Under the pieces are notes generated by a model. The model worked only from the letters and a program-made list of their open reading frames with translations. It had not been told where the DNA came from and did not search any database. Below are positions 23,991 to 31,823 of a DNA stretch of 33,952 bases, in pieces (within the stretch, counting starts at the first letter, position 1; the number at the start of each line of letters is the position of its first letter). Origin of the DNA: Paludibacter sp. 47-17 (lineage in GTDB: Bacteria; Bacteroidota; Bacteroidia; Bacteroidales; Paludibacteraceae). The translations under genes and the position numbers were made by a program. The DNA is taken from assembly GCA_001898935.1 (NCBI GenBank), contig MKVT01000037.1:1-33952 (forward strand), written 5' to 3'.

Positions 23991-24743
23991 TCACCTTTGA
24001 GTTCCTTTAATCTGCGACAATACTCTATGATTGTCATCTCTGATAAGTTCATGTAATTCAATGCCATCATCACTATTTCTGACTAATCGATTCCGGTGAA
24101 TTTTCTTTTTTATAAGATTTCTGATTTTCTGACGGGCTTGCTTTCGTTTCATTGCCCTGTAAGTTTCGTAGGTAACAGCATTTACAGCCCAAAGTGCCCG
24201 CTTCTGTGCCTGACTCTGAAGTTCCAGTTTCTCATCATACCTTCTAATCTCCCTTTGCCTTTCCGAAAGAAATTGATTTTTGGCAGTCATGATCTTTAAT
24301 GGGTCAACAGTGCCGTAAAATTCACCGAAAGTACCCAGTTTGAGTTTTACCATAAAAAGAGCAACTTCAGCAATATTCAGAAAGTAGCAATCATAGTAGA
24401 ATAGCGTTGAAAGCTCTTCTATTTGGTAATCAGACATTTTCTCCTTGACACCCACGTAGTCACAAAGATTATCAAACTGTATCTTTAGCCAGTTAATTGG
24501 TGCCATATCCGAATATGCCTTTGCAACCTTAGCCAAAGTAGGATAAGGATATGAATGGCATTGAACGTAGTCCGCTCGTTTGGAGAGGATTACGGTCTGA
24601 ATCCGGGGATTGAAGCGTTGGGCAAAATCCATATAGGTTTGACCGAACAGTCTTTTAACTTCTGTAATCTCCTGAGATTCGGGCTGCTTCCTCTGCAATA
24701 CGCTGCTTGCGGGTCTCTTTATTATTTCTCCTACAGTTTTCAT
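23991..24743 (-). CDS. phage replication-region protein of unknown family
   Basis: A 250-residue, largely helical protein. A flexible start is followed by a helical core (KEKMSDYQIEELSTLFYYDC, then IAEVALFMVKLKLGTFGEFYG and DPLKIMTAKNQFLSERQ) and a very basic C-terminus (RAMKRKQARQKIRNLIKKKIHRNR). The core layout recalls Bacteroidota phage proteins located between a DUF4373 protein and SSB. That is the position where a helicase loader or primosomal partner is expected, but I cannot assign one. It overlaps the DUF4373 gene by 89 bp if the first ATG is used. The next in-frame Met, at 24632, would remove the overlap. Confidence 0.65.
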   Translation of the reverse strand: MKTVGEIIKRPASSVLQRKQPESQEITEVKRLFGQTYMDFAQRFNPRIQTVILSKRADYVQCHSYPYPTLAKVAKAYSDMAPINWLKIQFDNLCDYVGVKEKMSDYQIEELSTLFYYDCYFLNIAEVALFMVKLKLGTFGEFYGTVDPLKIMTAKNQFLSERQREIRRYDEKLELQSQAQKRALWAVNAVTYETYRAMKRKQARQKIRNLIKKKIHRNRLVRNSDDGIELHELIRDDNHRVLSQIKGTQR

Positions 24744-25467
24744 TGTTCTTTAGTTGAAAAATTCCGGCCCAGTTGTTGGCCATGGATTGTTTACAGATTT
24801 GACTGGCTGTCGATGGATCAGAATCGGAAAGCTCTATAAGTTTTTCAGCAAAAGCCTGTACAGACTTAATCGACTTATAGGTTTCCTTACGGCTTTTCTT
24901 GTAGGCAAGCCATTCAGCTATAATAGGTTGGAAGTGTATATCAAATCCGGAGAGATCAAATTCCAGCTGTAAACGCTTTGTTTTTGGTTTATCCATTGCA
25001 GAATTATTGTCAACATTTACTGAGTTAATGTCAACATTAACCCTGTTATTGCTGACATTAATCCATTTGATGTTTACATTAAACTGGTTTATGTCAACAA
25101 TAATAAATCGATGATCAGCTTGAATTGATTTCCTTCGCTCACAGGCTGAAAAGTATCTTTTTTGGATTCCTGAGCTGGTGAGGATTCCATACAGCGTAAA
25201 TAAATCCCTGTCGAAAATGGAGTATTTAAGACAGTCATCAATCACGTTTTGAATAAGCTCCATATCTACGTTTACATTCTTTTTGAACAGCAACAGCATG
25301 TCATCGTTCCAGTCGATATAATACCCAGTCCTGTAAATGAGTTGATACAACTTCACCACTATGGCAAAACCTACCAAACCATGCTTTGCTTCCAGTAGCT
25401 CAAACTTTGAGTCCGGATTGACATCCAAAGCAAAATAATCTAATCCTGTTTTATTTGGTCGTGCCAT
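24655..25467 (-). CDS. DUF4373 (Lin1244/Lin1753-like) replication initiator-like protein with embedded iterons
   Basis: A 270-residue protein. Residues 6-110 form the DUF4373 domain (GLDYFALDVNPDSKFELLEAK, then FAIVVKLYQLIY and WNDDMLLLF), a winged-helix DnaD/RepA-like module found in phage replication initiators. Residues 125-152 form a seven-residue repeat (DINQFNV, NIKWINV, SNNRVNV, DINSVNV) encoded by 21-bp DNA repeats. The same 21-bp unit occurs in two arrays at 31043-31304. This recalls lambda O, whose gene contains its own origin. The C-terminal segment (FQPIIAEWLAYKKSRKETYKS, then MANNWAGIFQLK) fits a primosome-contact region. Initiator function is inferred. Confidence 0.82.
   Translation of the reverse strand: MARPNKTGLDYFALDVNPDSKFELLEAKHGLVGFAIVVKLYQLIYRTGYYIDWNDDMLLLFKKNVNVDMELIQNVIDDCLKYSIFDRDLFTLYGILTSSGIQKRYFSACERRKSIQADHRFIIVDINQFNVNIKWINVSNNRVNVDINSVNVDNNSAMDKPKTKRLQLEFDLSGFDIHFQPIIAEWLAYKKSRKETYKSIKSVQAFAEKLIELSDSDPSTASQICKQSMANNWAGIFQLKNNENCRRNNKETRKQRIAEEAARISGDYRS
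25003..25107 (+). repeat. 21-bp iteron array inside the DUF4373 gene (5 units)
   Basis: Units begin at 25003, 25024, 25045, 25066 and 25087, exactly 21 bp apart. The unit at 25024 reads GTTAATGTCAACATTAACC over its first 19 bases and is identical there to the unit at 31085. Others vary at a few positions. Because 21 is a multiple of three, the array stays in frame on the minus strand. It is a candidate second binding site, or the ancestral origin, for the initiator. Confidence 0.85.
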
Positions 25468-25478
25468 ATTCTATGGAA

Positions 25479-25913
25479 TTAAAAGTCAGCAAGATTGAAT
25501 AGAAATTCATCTTCCGAAACATTATCTTCGACTAGTGAAAAAATCACATCCCTGACTTTGTTGTACAAGTCCTGAAATTCCAGTTCATCCATCTTTTCGA
25601 AAGATATACTCACTGATTCTTCCACCCATTCCTTGCGCTTGATAGAATATGTGAGGGTATAGTAACCTGCAGCTATCTGTACGCATTTTCGGAAACCTTC
25701 CCTATCGTATTTGAAAAATTTGGTTTGCTCCTCGTTAAGATATTCCCAGCCGATGTTGATAAGAGCAAAGTATTTACGGTGAAAGTCAATGTTTCTGGCC
25801 TTTACAATGTCCACACGGTAAACTTCGTCAAACTTCAAGCGTTTCTTTGCGTCATAATCATCATCGTACATAGGAATTAATCCCTGTGGTGTATTTTTTA
25901 CAAATAGTCTCAT
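25479..25913 (-). CDS. DUF1367-like phage protein
   Basis: A 144-residue protein. The pattern KRLKFDEVYRVDIVKARNIDFHRKYFALINIGWEYL, followed by a region on DNA-metabolism proteins (YDREGFRKCVQIAAGYYTL), matches the DUF1367 family common in phage recombination and replication operons. Biochemical function is unknown. It lies between the MBL-fold hydrolase and DUF4373 genes. Confidence 0.75.
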   Translation of the reverse strand: MRLFVKNTPQGLIPMYDDDYDAKKRLKFDEVYRVDIVKARNIDFHRKYFALINIGWEYLNEEQTKFFKYDREGFRKCVQIAAGYYTLTYSIKRKEWVEESVSISFEKMDELEFQDLYNKVRDVIFSLVEDNVSEDEFLFNLADF

Positions 25914-25925
25914 GATTTTGATTCA

Positions 25926-26651
25926 TCAAAAAGGATTGATTGATATTGATATTGAAAGCCCGGGCTTTGCAATGGCAACGGGCCTGCCGAACTTTTTGAT
26001 AACTGTATTCTTCATCAACTCAGGATCGGAATTATCACCTGATAGATGTAATAAGATTATGTTATCGACCTTACTCAAATCCTGATAGGATAATGTCCTG
26101 ATGGTCGTCTGTAGCTCCATGTGAGACATTAAAACCCGGTCTCTGACTTTAGGATGAATAATATTATTTTCCACATTGAAATTGATAATATCATCAACAT
26201 AGTTGCACTCTATCATCACGTGATTCAGGTTGCTCATACTATAGTCAAACATGAAACTGTCAGTAACGAATAGCAGGTTTCCAATCTTTGGGTGAGAGAT
26301 ATGGAAAGCATAGCAGGGTACATCGTGATGTGCCTGAATAGGGTAAACATTGAAATTTCCAATCCTGAATTTTTTATCAGCAAGAATTTCAGTTGCTCTA
26401 ACTAACTCATTCGATTCTATCACATGAGAGTGAGTGAAGATGTCAAATACCCTTTGATAGTCCCTACTATATTTTGCGTGGTCACAATGGCTGTGAGAGA
26501 TCAGAACTCCGGCCACTTTTGAGATGTTGAAATCAAGAGCTTGCTTAGCTTTCGCTAAGCTCACTCCTGCTTCGATGATAAGTGCTTCATTCTCATCCTG
26601 AATCACATACCCGTTACCACGACTACTACTACCTAACACTTTAAGTTTCAT
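25926..26651 (-). CDS. MBL-fold metallo-hydrolase, probable phage nuclease
   Basis: About 241 residues from ATG 26651, placed just after the recT stop. The longer open frame would overlap recT heavily. The metallo-beta-lactamase motif HSHCDH (53-58) is followed by Asp in FVTDSF and His in LMSHMEL and LLHLSGDNSD. The family includes phosphodiesterases and DNA/RNA nucleases. Its tight coupling to recT and an SbcC-like ATPase, with no lambda-type or RecE exonuclease present, suggests it supplies the nuclease activity of a phage recombination system. That is inference. Confidence 0.85.
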   Translation of the reverse strand: MKLKVLGSSSRGNGYVIQDENEALIIEAGVSLAKAKQALDFNISKVAGVLISHSHCDHAKYSRDYQRVFDIFTHSHVIESNELVRATEILADKKFRIGNFNVYPIQAHHDVPCYAFHISHPKIGNLLFVTDSFMFDYSMSNLNHVMIECNYVDDIINFNVENNIIHPKVRDRVLMSHMELQTTIRTLSYQDLSKVDNIILLHLSGDNSDPELMKNTVIKKFGRPVAIAKPGLSISISINPF

Positions 26652-26652
26652 A

Positions 26653-27546
26653 TTAGTAGGGAGTTTCTTCTGTTTCAGCTTTAGATTCTGTCGATGGTTT
26701 TTCCTCCTCGAAAGGTACATCTTCTACATTTATATGCTTTGGTCGAATTTCTGCAATTGCATTATCCCGTGATTCCTGGACTTCATCAGAATCCATCGAA
26801 AAGGCGCTTTGCATTTCAACTGATAGATATCCCCATTTCCCGAGTAAGTTTCGCATGCAGGTTTTAAGTGCCATTTCAGTAAAGTTACCCAACCACCCTA
26901 CCTTGTCGGTACTTTGAGCGGAATTAGCTAAAATCTTCAGACTTTCGACTGTTACTTCCTTGGAGTTTTTAAGGCCGGGTGAGTATTGTTTGGCGTGTTT
27001 TGCCATCTTGTCAACCGACACATAAAGTGTTTTAGAATATCCATTGAGTAGCTCAAAATAGGCGAAATATCCTTCGATCTTATCGGACTTCTTTTCTCCG
27101 TCTAATGCGATTTCACCAGTAAGTTTACTAACCCTGCGAAGTTCTCCTTCATATACTACATCTGCGTTCAATGTTCGGTACTGTCCGGTTCGCATCGCCA
27201 ACTGAATATAGCCCCGATATCCGGGTATGAAAGTAGGCACCGGGACTTTTTGCCAGGATCCGTCGGGCATCCTCACTGGATTGTTATACACTACGATATA
27301 TGCAAAACCGAGCGCTTTGGTTAGTGGAAGTTTCAGGACTGCTGCTTTTAATGCCTGAGCAACTACTAAATTCGGGTCGCATGATTGTAGAGAAGTATCA
27401 CCTTTGTAAAGGTCAATGATACTTGCGATAAAACTGTTACTATTGGTGCCAAGAGCATTCTTAAACTGCTCTTGTACGCTCTCACTACTCAATGTTTTTT
27501 TCAGAACGTCAACTCTTCTGATGGGAGTTTTTGTTGGGTTATCCAT
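26653..27546 (-). CDS. recT: RecT-family single-strand annealing recombinase
   Basis: About 297 residues from ATG 27546 (MDNPTKTPIRRVDVL). The frame extends to a TTG three codons upstream. Family motifs include CDPNLVVAQALKAAVLKLP, then LGFAYIVVYNN, FIPGYRGYIQLAMRTGQY and MALKTCMRNLLGKW. RecT anneals complementary strands in recombination and replication-fork repair. The acidic C-terminus (VEDVPFEEEKPSTESKAETEE) probably contacts partners. It lies between the SbcC-like gene and the MBL-fold gene. Confidence 0.92.
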   Translation of the reverse strand: MDNPTKTPIRRVDVLKKTLSSESVQEQFKNALGTNSNSFIASIIDLYKGDTSLQSCDPNLVVAQALKAAVLKLPLTKALGFAYIVVYNNPVRMPDGSWQKVPVPTFIPGYRGYIQLAMRTGQYRTLNADVVYEGELRRVSKLTGEIALDGEKKSDKIEGYFAYFELLNGYSKTLYVSVDKMAKHAKQYSPGLKNSKEVTVESLKILANSAQSTDKVGWLGNFTEMALKTCMRNLLGKWGYLSVEMQSAFSMDSDEVQESRDNAIAEIRPKHINVEDVPFEEEKPSTESKAETEETPY

Positions 27547-27620
27547 AAATTTCAATTATTAAATTATTGTTTAGCATCGAATAAGCGCTTACCATATAAG
27601 CACTTTTTGTTTAAATTTTT

Positions 27621-29588
27621 TTATGCTGTTTTCAATTCAAACGATTCTGTCTGAACTTGTTGTAGTTTAAAGTATCTCGGGTCAACTACAAGATTGATGA
27701 TTTGAGTTTCCATTTTGGGAATTTCAGTCACACTTTCACGGTTATCAATCCAAATGGGAGCGCTTACTCCATGCTTGTTGGAAATTGCGTGGATAATATC
27801 CAGCCCGGCTGCAATTTGCATTGCGTTGTTTAAGGTTGAAAATGGAACTCCATCAACCATACATTCAAAGATTGGAATAATCTGGCCATCCACCTGAGTT
27901 TTGAAAAGCCGGAACTTAACAAACCGGAACATCTGATTGATTTTCTCCTCGTACCGTGTATTCTTTTCAAACTCAAATTTTTTGGCTATGAATTCCTTAC
28001 GTTCCAAAGAAGCAAGCTCCTGATTTAGGATAGATACACGTTCTTCAAGTTGAGCAATACGAGTTTTAGTGTTGTTGATAACATCTTTCAGTGCAATTTT
28101 TGATTTTAGTTCGTCTAGCTCCCTTGTTAGCTGGCGCTTTTCATCTATTAATTGAGAATTATCCACTGTATTCGTGACTGTTGACAGTTGAAATTTAAGA
28201 CCTTCAATCAGTTTTGAGTTCTCAATGTATTGATTCAACATTTCAAAATCTTTGTTTTTCTGATCTAAAGCAGCTAACTGACTATTTAATGAGTCTAAGC
28301 GTGTACCGATAAACAACTCTTGTTTTTCACCGCCATTTAGCTGTTCAAGCTCTTGGGTGATTGACTTCAAACGTTCAACCACGGCCAGTCCTTCAGTTTT
28401 ATTGGCTTCCAAACGTTGAGTTTTTGAGGTGTTGAATTTAGCGGTCAACTCCTGCTGCTTTGCATCTATATCGGCAGCTTCAAGTAATCGTTCACAGGTT
28501 GGGCACTTGAATGCATGCTCATCAAAGATCAATTCTTCAGCCTTAATAGTTTTCCACTTTTCCCGTAATGCCTGAAGTTTAGTTTCATATGCACCCTTGT
28601 CAGCTTCAAGAGCAATACGACGATTAGCCACCAGTTCAGCCTGTTTCTTTGCATTGATGATTTTGAACTCTACTTCAGCAATCTGAGAGCGAATTTCCGC
28701 TTTTTGCTCATTCAGCTTTGATGAGTGCTGGTAGCGTATTTCCTGCTGTTGTAGTTCAAGTTTGTTGATCTCAGCCTGAATCGACATACGAACCCTGTTT
28801 TGATTTTCAGCATTAGCTGCAGCATCATTCAGCGCTTGTTCGATTTCATCAACCAGAGCCTGTTTTAATGAAATCTCCGAAGATATTCTTGCTTCATCAG
28901 GCATTTCAGGCATCCCTTCTTTGAGTCCTGCAATCCGTTCGGGCAGCCCTGTTAACTCAGGTTTAATACGTGCTTTTTGCGTATTTATCGACTTTTTGTA
29001 TTCTTCGATTGAAATTCCAGTCAAATCAGAAAGCAATTTTTTAAAATCATCGTTTTCTTCGGCTATTTCTTCATCCGTAATACTTACCATTGAAAACAAA
29101 AGTTTTCGCTGCTCGTCTTGCTTTAGACTGGTGAAAAAAAGCGGATTGGTGATGGTTTTAAAAACAATGTCATCACACAATGTAGATACAAGATTATCAT
29201 AGCGGGACTTACTGACTTTTACATCATCGATAAAATATTCAGTTGTGTGCCCTTTGGATACCTCTTCGATTTCAGTTTTTGGTTTTACCCAAACTTCCTG
29301 ATAGCATCGACGTAGTTTGCGCATTGCTCCGTCCACTAAAATAATCGCTTCTACTTCGACATCGGTTCTGGGAATAATTTTCCCGGCTTTGTCGTAAGGT
29401 TTGATTTCATAGTCTGCTCTTCCGAGGTGATCCTTTCCAAACAAACACCAAACAAATGAATCAAAGAGTGATGTTTTGCCGGAACCATTCCTTCCGTAAA
29501 TCCATGTTTCGGGCTCTTCAAAACTAAAAGAAATGTTTTGAAGTCCCCTGAAACGGGTAATGTTAAGCTGTTTCAATTCTAATCTCAT
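27621..29588 (-). CDS. SbcC/Rad50-like AAA ATPase of the phage recombination operon
   Basis: A 655-residue SMC-like ATPase. Walker A GRNGSGKTS lies at 33-41. Two long coiled coils (about 235-350 and 370-560) flank a zinc-hook motif CPTC (362-365), the Rad50/SbcC arrangement. The C-terminal lobe holds IWIDNRESVTEIP, a Walker B-like region. The SbcD nuclease partner is absent. The neighbouring RecT and MBL-fold protein suggest it works with those. Its ATG overlaps the stop of the small upstream gene (ATGA). Confidence 0.88.
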   Translation of the reverse strand: MRLELKQLNITRFRGLQNISFSFEEPETWIYGRNGSGKTSLFDSFVWCLFGKDHLGRADYEIKPYDKAGKIIPRTDVEVEAIILVDGAMRKLRRCYQEVWVKPKTEIEEVSKGHTTEYFIDDVKVSKSRYDNLVSTLCDDIVFKTITNPLFFTSLKQDEQRKLLFSMVSITDEEIAEENDDFKKLLSDLTGISIEEYKKSINTQKARIKPELTGLPERIAGLKEGMPEMPDEARISSEISLKQALVDEIEQALNDAAANAENQNRVRMSIQAEINKLELQQQEIRYQHSSKLNEQKAEIRSQIAEVEFKIINAKKQAELVANRRIALEADKGAYETKLQALREKWKTIKAEELIFDEHAFKCPTCERLLEAADIDAKQQELTAKFNTSKTQRLEANKTEGLAVVERLKSITQELEQLNGGEKQELFIGTRLDSLNSQLAALDQKNKDFEMLNQYIENSKLIEGLKFQLSTVTNTVDNSQLIDEKRQLTRELDELKSKIALKDVINNTKTRIAQLEERVSILNQELASLERKEFIAKKFEFEKNTRYEEKINQMFRFVKFRLFKTQVDGQIIPIFECMVDGVPFSTLNNAMQIAAGLDIIHAISNKHGVSAPIWIDNRESVTEIPKMETQIINLVVDPRYFKLQQVQTESFELKTA

Positions 29589-29764
29589 GATTTTTTCTTT
29601 TTTATAAATCGTCCGTTTTTCCCCTTGGATGGCTTGTACTTGAATAATTCCTCTTTTAGCGCTTCAATTTCGCTGTTAAGTTCATCACACATTGATTTGT
29701 ATTGTTCATTTTTGATTAACAGCTGATTAAGCCGTTTTTTACTTGTAAAAACTAATCCAAACAT
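29585..29764 (-). CDS. small coiled-coil protein upstream of the SbcC-like gene
   Basis: A 59-residue protein starting MFGLVFTSKKRLNQLL with a heptad-like helix (KNEQYKSMCDELNSEIEALKEELF) and a basic tail (GKNGRFIKKKKS). Its TGA overlaps the ATG of the SbcC-like gene by four bases, strong evidence that it is translated. It starts 5 bp after the stop of the excisionase-like gene. The function is unknown; a small accessory subunit or structural leader is possible. Confidence 0.7.
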   Translation of the reverse strand: MFGLVFTSKKRLNQLLIKNEQYKSMCDELNSEIEALKEELFKYKPSKGKNGRFIKKKKS

Positions 29765-29768
29765 ATGA

Positions 29769-30038
29769 TTATTGATTTGAAGTTAATATGGAATCTAATT
29801 GACTTTTTCGAAACCGGAGAATCCCGCCCACCTTATCGGATTTGAGATATCCGACCTTTCGCCACCTGAATAGCGTTGCTTTGCTGATTTTCAAATACTG
29901 GCAGGCTTCATCGGTGTTTAAAAACTCTTCCTTTTCAGGAGCTGTATTTAATTCAATCTTTGGCTGTTGGCTTTCGACTAATTCGATAAACTGACCTACG
30001 GTTAATTGCCAGATTGGTGTGTTTGGGTCAAGCATCAT
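29769..30038 (-). CDS. helix-turn-helix excisionase-like protein
   Basis: An 89-residue protein. The segment LNTDEACQYLKISKATLFRWRKVGYLKSDKVGGILRFRKSQLDSIL is an excisionase/MerR-type winged helix of the HTH_17 class. It may be the recombination directionality factor for the integrase at 31805, or a DNA-binding regulator. It overlaps the preceding gene by 11 bp. Confidence 0.8.
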   Translation of the reverse strand: MMLDPNTPIWQLTVGQFIELVESQQPKIELNTAPEKEEFLNTDEACQYLKISKATLFRWRKVGYLKSDKVGGILRFRKSQLDSILTSNQ

Positions 30039-30270
30039 TGAATACCTTTAATTGATTAGCACTAAGTTCTACGTTTCTCAATAAATTTTCAAAATCGCCA
30101 ATCGTAAAGTAGATTTCTCCGAAATTTATCGACTGGACGAAATCGTTCCCTTTGAAAACTTTGATAGTTGTACGTTGCCAATCAGTGACGATTGTAAATT
30201 GTTCTAATTTCTGCGTCATCATCCGATTAGTCGTATCATGCACGGTACAAAAATTAAAAACGGTGTCCAT
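30028..30270 (-). CDS. small phage protein, unknown
   Basis: An 80-residue, beta-rich protein (QFTIVTDWQRTTIKVFKGNDFVQSINFGEIYF). Its ATG overlaps the stop of the Cro-like gene as TAATG, and its end overlaps the excisionase-like gene, so it is part of the early operon. An internal Met at residue 17 or 18 could also be the start. I recognise no family. Confidence 0.65.
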   Translation of the reverse strand: MDTVFNFCTVHDTTNRMMTQKLEQFTIVTDWQRTTIKVFKGNDFVQSINFGEIYFTIGDFENLLRNVELSANQLKVFNDA

Positions 30271-30470
30271 TAAAATAAATCGTTGATGTTTATCCCGGTT
30301 TCTTCAGACAATACTTTCATGTGTTCACTCATACTGGGTTTACATTTTCCTTTTACCCACATTCTCACGGTTGGTTCCCCTACATTGCATCGGCGGGCTA
30401 CCTTTCTGATAAAATCGCTTTTTGGAGCACTTCTTTCAGGCAAATTGTAATAGAAGTTTGACAAATTCAT
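30270..30470 (-). CDS. Cro-like small helix-turn-helix protein
   Basis: A 66-residue protein with a helix-turn-helix (FIRKVARRCNVGEPTVRMWVKG). It is the first gene of the leftward early operon and faces a divergently oriented repressor across a 152-bp AT-rich region. That is the standard position for Cro in lambdoid phages. Confidence 0.75.
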   Translation of the reverse strand: MNLSNFYYNLPERSAPKSDFIRKVARRCNVGEPTVRMWVKGKCKPSMSEHMKVLSEETGININDLF

Positions 30471-30622
30471 AACATAAAAACTTTTTTGATTAATACTTTG
30501 TTACTTATATATATTTTAATATATTTGCATTCGCTTTAAATTATATATGCAAACATACTAATATATTTATATATATTCCTATGGATCACTTATATATTTA
30601 TCCCGATTAAATTTATTTAACA
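30471..30622. promoter_or_regulatory. immunity control region between Cro-like gene and repressor
   Basis: A 152-bp very AT-rich region. Rightward, TTTG (30497-30500) and TATATTTG (30520-30527) are 19 bp apart and form a strong Bacteroidota promoter toward the repressor. Leftward, TATGTTTG on the minus strand (30557-30550) matches a -7 box, but no good -33 accompanies it. TTTGCAT (30524-30530) and its inverse ATGCAAA (30547-30553) overlap both -7 elements and could be an operator pair. Confidence 0.65.
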
Positions 30623-30985
30623 ATGGAACTTGATCTTCGCAAACTAAGGGATGAGAATAAACTCAAACAAAGTGAACTCGCCAACATATTGGGTGTTAAG
30701 CAACCATACATCTCATCCATAGAACGTGGTCGGTACGAAATTTCAAAAGAAATCCTGGAAAGACTCAAAGAAAGATTTCCTGAAATACAGCATATTAAAA
30801 CAAATATTAGGGAAAAGGAAGTTATCACTGTAGACGAGTCAGAAGCAAAGAACCTAATGAATATAATAGCCGAACAGTTGCAAAGAATCAAAGAAAAAGA
30901 TGAACAAATAAGTCGCCTGCTTACACTGATTGAAGATTGCCAACAAAAAATAACACAGTTGCAAAACGACATTCGAGGCAAATAA
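30623..30985 (+). CDS. phage repressor-like XRE-family regulator
   Basis: A 120-residue protein with an N-terminal XRE helix-turn-helix (LRDENKLKQSELANILGVKQPYISSIERGRYEIS) and a C-terminal coiled coil (IIAEQLQRIKEKDEQISRLLTLIEDCQQ). It lacks the S24/LexA-type peptidase domain, so RecA-dependent self-cleavage is not expected, and induction may need an antirepressor. It faces the Cro-like gene. The two small genes beyond the iteron region lie on the same strand. Confidence 0.85.
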   Translation: MELDLRKLRDENKLKQSELANILGVKQPYISSIERGRYEISKEILERLKERFPEIQHIKTNIREKEVITVDESEAKNLMNIIAEQLQRIKEKDEQISRLLTLIEDCQQKITQLQNDIRGK

Positions 30986-31042
30986 TGCAATTATATATTA
31001 CAAATACTAACAACTAATATATTGATAATATACTATACTTAG

Positions 31043-31126
31043 CTTCATGTAAACAGAAACTCAGTTAATGTAATCATAAACGTAGTTAATGTCAACATTA
31101 ACCGGGTTAATGTACTACAGAAAAGT
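31043..31126 (+). repeat. iteron array A, four 21-bp units
   Basis: Units start at 31043, 31064, 31085 and 31106. The first is degenerate at its start (CTTCATGT) and the other three begin GTTAATGT. Spacing is exactly 21 bp, about two helical turns, so bound initiators would sit on one face of the DNA. Confidence 0.88.
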
Positions 31127-31199
31127 CCAAAGTAAATATTATATATATACATATATAATTCTCTTATATATAGATTATATATAAAGAAAACATAACTCG

Positions 31200-31304
31200 A
31201 TTAATGTATACAATAACCCGATTAATGTAAACAGAAACTCAGTAAATGAAAACACAAACCCAGTTAATGTCAACATTTATCCGGTTAATGTAGGAAAAAC
31301 TAAA
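31200..31304 (+). repeat. iteron array B, five 21-bp units
   Basis: Units start at 31200, 31221, 31242, 31263 and 31284. The starts are ATTAATGT, ATTAATGT, GTAAATGA, GTTAATGT and GTTAATGT. Orientation is the same as in array A and on the same strand as the in-gene array. Confidence 0.88.
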
Positions 31305-31318
31305 AAACAACTTTTTGT

Positions 31319-31525
31319 ATGAACAACGAACAACTGAAACAACTGCTGGAACTTTACAAAAAAGCAGTAGCCAAAAGATTATCGGCTGATGATTTCGTAA
31401 AAGAAATTCAGGCAACCCAAATTCAAATTGACCGGTCATTTGTTCAGGCTGGAAAAGAAGATGCAAACCTGGGTGAGTATTTAGAAGAACTGAATCAACT
31501 TCAAAACAGCTACATCAATGAGTAA
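31319..31525 (+). CDS. small helical protein after the iterons, unknown
   Basis: A 68-residue acidic helical protein (MNNEQLKQLLELYKKAVAKR, then LGEYLEELNQLQNSY). It begins about 15 bp after array B and overlaps the next gene by 8 bp. No family is recognised. Confidence 0.6.
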   Translation: MNNEQLKQLLELYKKAVAKRLSADDFVKEIQATQIQIDRSFVQAGKEDANLGEYLEELNQLQNSYINE

Positions 31526-31796
31526 TGCGGAAATTGTAATGCGTTTTTTCAAAGTGATTGACACTCTAAAAGCGAATAAGATTATTAGAGGTGAGAAAAC
31601 TTTTACAGATCGGTATTCAATCAACAGACGGAATCTGTACCAGCTGCGTCAGAATCCGGAACGAAACATTTTTCAAATGGTATGGCTATCCCATCTGATT
31701 AACGACTTTGGAGTTTCTCCTGAATGGCTATTGACAGGAGTAGGTGAAATGTTTGTTCCGGGACATATCCACATCCCGTATAAGAATAAGAAGTAA
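31518..31796 (+). CDS. CI-like helix-turn-helix protein
   Basis: A 92-residue protein resembling the N-terminal part of Bacteroidota phage CI-type regulators. A degenerate helix-turn-helix (KTFTDRYSINRRNLYQLRQNPERN) is followed by the family ending FGVSPEWLLTGVGEMF. The peptidase half is missing. It overlaps the preceding gene, and the stop lies next to the shared terminator. It is probably a DNA-binding regulator of lysogeny or int. Confidence 0.7.
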   Translation: MSNAEIVMRFFKVIDTLKANKIIRGEKTFTDRYSINRRNLYQLRQNPERNIFQMVWLSHLINDFGVSPEWLLTGVGEMFVPGHIHIPYKNKK

Positions 31797-31797
31797 T

Positions 31798-31823
31798 GGT
31801 GAACTTACAAAAGTAAGTTCACC
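31798..31823. terminator. bidirectional terminator between the CI-like gene and int
   Basis: GGTGAACTTAC (31798-31808) and GTAAGTTCACC (31813-31823) form a perfect 11-bp stem with an AAAA loop. The stem overlaps the last codons and stop of int (31805-31807) and directly follows the plus-strand gene, so it can end both convergent transcripts. U-runs are weak. Confidence 0.7.

Larger units (their letters stand above)
30986..31318. other. candidate replication origin: two iteron arrays around an AT-rich core
   Basis: A 333-bp gene-free stretch. Array A (31043-31126) has four 21-bp units and array B (31200-31304) has five. Between them, 31127-31199 is almost pure A/T with runs of TATATA, suited to strand opening. 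The unit is roughly RTTAATGT-NNN-CA-NN-AAC. The same unit occurs in the DUF4373 gene. It is the layout of an iteron-type origin, but no activity can be shown from sequence. Confidence 0.75.

Noticed and set aside
31043-31304. CRISPR array
   Set aside because: The repeats are adjacent with no spacers, only 21 bp long, and match an array inside a gene. Iterons explain them better, and no cas genes are present.
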